The translations under genes were made by a program, and so were the position numbers. The notes beneath the pieces were generated by a model. The model worked only from the letters and a program-made list of their open reading frames with translations, was not told the origin of the DNA and made no database searches. Of a stretch of DNA of 64,000 nucleotides, positions 60,186 to 64,000 are shown piece after piece. Positions within the stretch are counted from its first letter, which is position 1. Every line of letters begins with the position of its first letter. This DNA is from Belliella baltica DSM 15883 (GTDB lineage Bacteria > Bacteroidota > Bacteroidia > Cytophagales > Cyclobacteriaceae): the NCBI RefSeq assembly GCF_000265405.1, contig NC_018010.1:62001-126000 (forward strand), written 5' to 3'.

Positions 60186-60860
60186 ATGGAAGCTAAAAAA
60201 ACGCCAGAAGCTGACTTGACAAAAAAATCAGGAATGTTCCTGAATTTGGGTCTGCTTGTAAGTGTTGGTCTAGTCCTATTTGCTTTCGAATACAAGTCAT
60301 TTGATGACAGGAATTTGAAAGATTTAGGACAAGTGACTGATGATTTCGAAGAATTATTGGATATTCCTATCACTGAACAACCACCACCACCACCACCACC
60401 AGTGGAGCAACCAATTATTCAGGAGATACCTGATGAAATTGAAATTGAAGAAAAAATCGAAGTAAACTTTGATGTGGATGTGAAAGAGGAGACTGTCATC
60501 AAAGAGATTGTAATTTCTGATGCTCCAGTAGAAGAAAAAGCTGAAACAATCTTTGATGTGGTGGAAAATGCTCCAAACCCTCCAGGGGGTATGGAAGGTT
60601 GGAATGAATATCTTAGAAAAAATCTAAAATACCCAACCCAAGCAAGAAGAATGGGAATTGAAGGTACTGTGTATGTTGTGTTCGTTGTAAATACGGATGG
60701 CAGTATTCAAGATGTTGACGTTCTACGAGGAATTGGCGGAGGTTGTGATGAAGAAGCACTTCGTGTAGTTAAAGCTGCTCCTAAGTGGGAACCTGGAAAA
60801 CAAAGAGGTAGACCTGTAAGAGTAAGAATGAGATTACCAATCAGGTTCAAATTGGGTTAA
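60186..60860 (+). CDS. Energy transducer TonB
   Basis: A 224-residue protein. One N-terminal transmembrane helix (about residues 18-36, NLGLLVSVGLVLFAFEY), a Pro-rich and Glu/Val-rich periplasmic linker (EQPPPPPPPVEQP), and the C-terminal TonB domain (about 138-224: NEYLRKNLKYPTQARRMGIEG.., TVYVVFVVNTDGSIQDVDVLRG, RVRMRLPIRFKLG). It transmits proton-motive energy from ExbB/ExbD to outer-membrane receptors such as the one at 308-2725; no exbB or exbD genes are adjacent. It is followed by a strong bidirectional terminator. Confidence 0.93.
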   Translation: MEAKKTPEADLTKKSGMFLNLGLLVSVGLVLFAFEYKSFDDRNLKDLGQVTDDFEELLDIPITEQPPPPPPPVEQPIIQEIPDEIEIEEKIEVNFDVDVKEETVIKEIVISDAPVEEKAETIFDVVENAPNPPGGMEGWNEYLRKNLKYPTQARRMGIEGTVYVVFVVNTDGSIQDVDVLRGIGGGCDEEALRVVKAAPKWEPGKQRGRPVRVRMRLPIRFKLG

Positions 60861-60880
60861 ACCAAAAAGATCTCTACATA

Positions 60881-60910
60881 AAAAAACCTGCTAATTCTAG
60901 CAGGTTTTTT
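60881..60910. terminator. Bidirectional terminator between TonB and yicC
   Basis: A 13-base perfect stem (60881-60893 with 60898-60910) with an ATTC loop and T runs on both strands. It serves the plus-strand TonB gene and the minus-strand yicC gene. Confidence 0.88.
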
Positions 60911-60927
60911 TATGTATTTATTTAAAA

Positions 60928-61806
60928 TCAAATGATATTCAATCCTTGTTCCTTTATCTTTTCAAGCTCATCTTTCATCACAATCACATGCTTTTGGATA
61001 TTCGCATCGTTCGCTTTTGATCCAATTGTATTGATTTCTCTTCCGATTTCTTGACTGATAAACCCAAGTTTTTTACCTTGATTTGTGCCTTCCTTTAGAT
61101 TTTTCTCAAAGTAATCTAAATGGGTGCTTAATCTTACAATTTCCTCAGTGATATCTACTTTTTCGAAGTAATAAATCAATTCCTGCTCAAAACGGTTTTT
61201 ATCAAAATCGTTTTCTTCTAGCCATTCTTTGAAGTTATTCCTGATTCTTAGTCTAATTCTTTCTTTTCTAATTGGATCTTCTTTGGATATACTCGCTAGC
61301 CCTGATCTTAAAACACTCAAATTCTCTTTGAACTTCTTCTCTAACACGTTTCCTTCATCTCTTCTAAACCCATCACAATTGATCAACGCAATATTCAAAT
61401 ATTTTTTTACTACCTCCCATTCCTCAGCAGCTGATGTCTTTTCAGTTACTTGAGTCATCACATTTGGAGATTGTAAGGCAATTTTAAATAAATCCTTAGA
61501 ATCTGCACCAACGAGATTGGACATTTCCAGATACTTATGATAATAACTCGAAAATAAACTTACATTAAACCCTACCGGAAGATCCTCTCCTACCTTTCTT
61601 GAAAAATCTATAGAAACATTCACTTTTCCTCTTTCAAGAACAGCACTTACCATATTTCGTATTTCTTGTTCCTTATCAGAAAATTGCTTTGGACTTCTGA
61701 TCGAAAGATCCAAAAACTTTGAGTTCAACGTTTTTACCTCTACACTTAATATAAACGTATCATCCTCAAAACTGGCTAAACCATAGCCTGTCATTGACTT
61801 AATCAT
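60928..61806 (-). CDS. yicC: YicC family endoribonuclease-like protein
   Basis: A 292-residue protein of the YicC/YloC family. The start IKSMTGYGLASFED with the following VEVKTLNSKFLDLSIRSP is diagnostic, and the C-terminal DUF1732 part is seen in RLSTHLDYFEKNL, GKKLGFISQEIGREINTIGSKAND and the end KIKEQGLNI. Members are ring-shaped endoribonucleases, studied in E. coli and B. subtilis. It lies 16 bases downstream of the outer-membrane protein gene on the same strand, so the two are probably cotranscribed. Confidence 0.95.
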   Translation of the reverse strand: MIKSMTGYGLASFEDDTFILSVEVKTLNSKFLDLSIRSPKQFSDKEQEIRNMVSAVLERGKVNVSIDFSRKVGEDLPVGFNVSLFSSYYHKYLEMSNLVGADSKDLFKIALQSPNVMTQVTEKTSAAEEWEVVKKYLNIALINCDGFRRDEGNVLEKKFKENLSVLRSGLASISKEDPIRKERIRLRIRNNFKEWLEENDFDKNRFEQELIYYFEKVDITEEIVRLSTHLDYFEKNLKEGTNQGKKLGFISQEIGREINTIGSKANDANIQKHVIVMKDELEKIKEQGLNII

Positions 61807-61822
61807 ATAAAATTAAAATTGA

Positions 61823-64000
61823 TTAGAAATTATACCCTAAGGTAACATAAAATTTCAAATCGTCTGTTTCGTAGTTTCTAATTGGGCGCGCTAAATCAAA
61901 CTTTACATAATAATTCAACAAAACTGTCCTAATACCTGCTCCATAACTTTGAAGCCAAGGGTTGTTAAAATTGTTTAGCGTAATCAAGAAAGGGGATCCT
62001 TCTGTATCAATCACCTCAGTATTCTGATCATTCACACGCTCCCAAGGTGGGGATTCATTCCACGAAGTGCCTACATCATAGAACGCGACCAATTGGAAAT
62101 TTTTAATGAAGTTTGATGTAATATTTCCTCTCGATAAGTATGAAAATAACGGAATTCTCAATTCAGAAGAAAAAGTAATTACATTTCGTCCTCGGATCTC
62201 ATCATAATTATAACCTCTCAAATCAACAAATTCAGCAAAAAGAATATTTGAATTTTCAAATCCTCCTGAATTTCTCACTGGAGATGCTTCTGGCCTGTTT
62301 GTAGGAGGCCTGTAAAATTGATTAAAAAGCCAATTATCCATTCCACCAACAAGATAAGTTTGGGGATTTTGACCAAAGAAAGTTCCTCCAAATAATCTTG
62401 TAGCAAATGTTATGTTCTTGTGAATTTTCTGATAATTTCTTAAATCCAAATAAGCATTAGTAAAGGATCGCTCACTGTTATTTAACCCTTGATAATGCAC
62501 AGCTCCTATTTTCCCTTTCAAACCCTCTTGCATATACAAGCCAAGCTGCTGAGTTTTATCCACTACAAACTCCACTTTAGCGCCAGTATAATTGACATCA
62601 AACCTATTTTGTTCAGGAACTACTCCTCTTAAAATTGAATCTGAATTTAAATTAAAATATTGACTCTTGGCGAAAAATGGTGCTACCATCACCCTACTAT
62701 GAACATTGAAAGGATAAGAAAAGCCCAATTCAGTTTTTGTAAGCGTATATTTTTGGAAAGTCAAATCGCCCTCAGTCACCTGAATCGTCCTACGATCAAA
62801 CCTGCCTCTCAAATCTATCCTTTGTTTCAAGTATTGATAATCAAAGAAAATGTCACTCCCTGACCTAAAATCTAAGGTAGTCATTATCCCTCCTTCAAAA
62901 AGATGGTTTTCTAGTAAATCGGACATCTTACCATTCAAGCTAGCACCAAAACCTCTCAACGGATCAACTACAAACGTGGTCTTTAAACTACTGGTAATAA
63001 ATTGTGGTGTCATTTTTTGAGGACCAGTAACCATTCTTCTCATACTTTGACTTCTAAATTTATCTAGTAAATTATTTCTTGATTGAAGTTGAGAAAGACT
63101 ATTAGTAGGCTGAACCAAAGCAGGAACTGTATCAAACGTGTAATTCTCGGTATCTATTCCACCTCTTCTTTCAAATCTTAATCGCTCTGTATTGATACTA
63201 CCAGTCATGTTGCCCGTTACTGGAATGGTATCATTACTTACTGCTGTCACTTTGGCCTGAGAATTACTCACAGCTCTTTGCTGATTCCCACCTACAATAA
63301 GATCTTCTAGCTTGATGTTTAAAGTTGAATCTCTTTTAACTTCCTCAGACTTTTGAGTAATCCCTGTTCTAGAATCTCTAGGCTCAACTCGAGTTTCTTG
63401 TTGTTCTAATCTTCGGTTTGTAATCCTTTCGTTAAGAGTTTTAGCTTGTTGAATTTGAATTCGAGGAATACTAGGAGTAAATTGGTCTGTATTGTTGAAA
63501 GGCTCAACTACTAGGTAACTTTGATTTCCGTCTCGGTAAGAATACGCTACCCTATTTAATCTTGAAGAATAGTCGAACGCTTCTATACTTTTATCAAAAG
63601 AAGACACTTGACTGGAAATCGCTCCATTGGCACTCATTCTCATCAAGTTCATAATTCCACTTTGATCACTCAGGTGAAGTATGAAATTTGAATTTAAGAC
63701 TGTTGGTTTAACATTAATAAAATTGCTATTGGTCAATTTTGATATTACTTCGGTAGAATCTGTGATATCTATTTTATACAGATTAAAATAATCTGGTAGC
63801 TTCCTTACATCTGGATATCTTGTCAAAACAGAGTCTGGAAGCTCAGTAAAGTTTGATGAAAAAACAATAGTTGAATCATTTAAAAATATTGGATCTATAT
63901 TGTCAAAAGCATCATTGGTGAGACGCTTTCCTACACCTCGAACATTTAGAGAAAAGACATCTGTTTTTCCGTTTGAAATGGCTGAAACAACCATATTTCT
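61823..64000 (-). CDS. PD40-repeat / surface-antigen outer membrane protein (5' end outside the window)
   Basis: An open frame of 725 residues that continues past the right edge; the ATG at 63992-63994 is internal (the codons upstream of it read R-N with no stop). The first 170 residues show PD40/WD40-like beta-propeller blades (NIDPIFLNDSTIVFSSNFTELP, FILHLSDQSGIMNLMRM). A disordered Arg/Gln/Ser-rich linker follows (about 175-300). The last 370 residues form a BamA/surface-antigen barrel ending KFYVTLGYNF, with the C-terminal Phe typical of assembled outer-membrane proteins. It resembles TolB-barrel fusions of Bacteroidota with unknown cargo. Confidence 0.8.
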   Translation of the reverse strand, partial: RNMVVSAISNGKTDVFSLNVRGVGKRLTNDAFDNIDPIFLNDSTIVFSSNFTELPDSVLTRYPDVRKLPDYFNLYKIDITDSTEVISKLTNSNFINVKPTVLNSNFILHLSDQSGIMNLMRMSANGAISSQVSSFDKSIEAFDYSSRLNRVAYSYRDGNQSYLVVEPFNNTDQFTPSIPRIQIQQAKTLNERITNRRLEQQETRVEPRDSRTGITQKSEEVKRDSTLNIKLEDLIVGGNQQRAVSNSQAKVTAVSNDTIPVTGNMTGSINTERLRFERRGGIDTENYTFDTVPALVQPTNSLSQLQSRNNLLDKFRSQSMRRMVTGPQKMTPQFITSSLKTTFVVDPLRGFGASLNGKMSDLLENHLFEGGIMTTLDFRSGSDIFFDYQYLKQRIDLRGRFDRRTIQVTEGDLTFQKYTLTKTELGFSYPFNVHSRVMVAPFFAKSQYFNLNSDSILRGVVPEQNRFDVNYTGAKVEFVVDKTQQLGLYMQEGLKGKIGAVHYQGLNNSERSFTNAYLDLRNYQKIHKNITFATRLFGGTFFGQNPQTYLVGGMDNWLFNQFYRPPTNRPEASPVRNSGGFENSNILFAEFVDLRGYNYDEIRGRNVITFSSELRIPLFSYLSRGNITSNFIKNFQLVAFYDVGTSWNESPPWERVNDQNTEVIDTEGSPFLITLNNFNNPWLQSYGAGIRTVLLNYYVKFDLARPIRNYETDDLKFYVTLGYNF

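Noticed and set aside
1..64000. tRNA, rRNA, CRISPR array, integrase or transposase genes
   Set aside because: I looked through the intergenic regions by eye and saw no cloverleaf with CCA end, no rRNA core, no regularly spaced repeats and no recombinase motifs. A tool such as tRNAscan-SE could still find a weak one.

Overview
The window reads as a chromosomal segment of an AT-rich Bacteroidota, most likely Cytophagales (Cyclobacteriaceae-like). The clues are a SprA protein of the type IX secretion system, a TonB receptor with a carboxypeptidase-like N-terminal domain, a TonB energy transducer, several Bacteroidota-restricted lipoprotein families (DUF4292, DUF4837, DUF4221), the near absence of Shine-Dalgarno sequences, and repeated promoters of the Bacteroidota form TTG-N19/20-TAnnTTTG. 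I saw no rRNA, tRNA, CRISPR array, integrase or transposase gene. The assignment rests on recognition of protein families, not on any search.

Layout. 1-10.1 kb: end of a sulfide:quinone-reductase-like flavoprotein, a TonB-dependent receptor, a ZIP metal transporter, a remnant of an SLC13 permease, a divergent AraC regulator / AldB-type aldehyde dehydrogenase pair with a DUF779 protein, small envelope genes, a VIT1-type metal transporter and a DUF5995 protein. 10.1-16.6 kb: DUF4407 membrane protein, thiamine-binding protein, a two-gene operon ending in a large OmpA-family protein with a long coiled coil, and glutaminase. 16.8-20.2 kb: a PadR regulator followed by four tandem, overlapping, paralogous membrane proteins, with two copies of a structured repeat at the two ends of the array. 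20.3-27 kb: typA, then an accessory stretch with an AAA/DUF4143 ATPase, a frameshifted DUF4221 lipoprotein, a GRAM-domain protein, a shortened DUF3784 protein and a Nudix protein.

27.2-36.3 kb: a type I restriction-modification island on the minus strand, in the order hsdM, GxxExxY protein, hsdS, AAA ATPase with a C-terminal HEPN RNase-like motif, RhuM, hsdR. Related repeats with an AGCGTTGGC core sit at both ends. hsdS carries two nearly identical target-recognition domains. The AAA-HEPN gene looks AT-richer than hsdM and hsdR. This island is the best candidate for an interesting or little-described system: an R-M operon with an embedded probable RNase effector.

36.5-64 kb: housekeeping DNA with isocitrate dehydrogenase, enoyl-CoA hydratase, a polysaccharide flippase, dUTPase, a TPR protein - DUF4292 - EnvC operon, tatA - gatA - lytic transglycosylase - DUF4837 - malic enzyme - ruvA - sprA - gcvH - VanZ - TonB, and on the minus strand yicC with a PD40/surface-antigen outer membrane protein that runs off the right edge. 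Envelope biogenesis, secretion and TonB energisation dominate this half.
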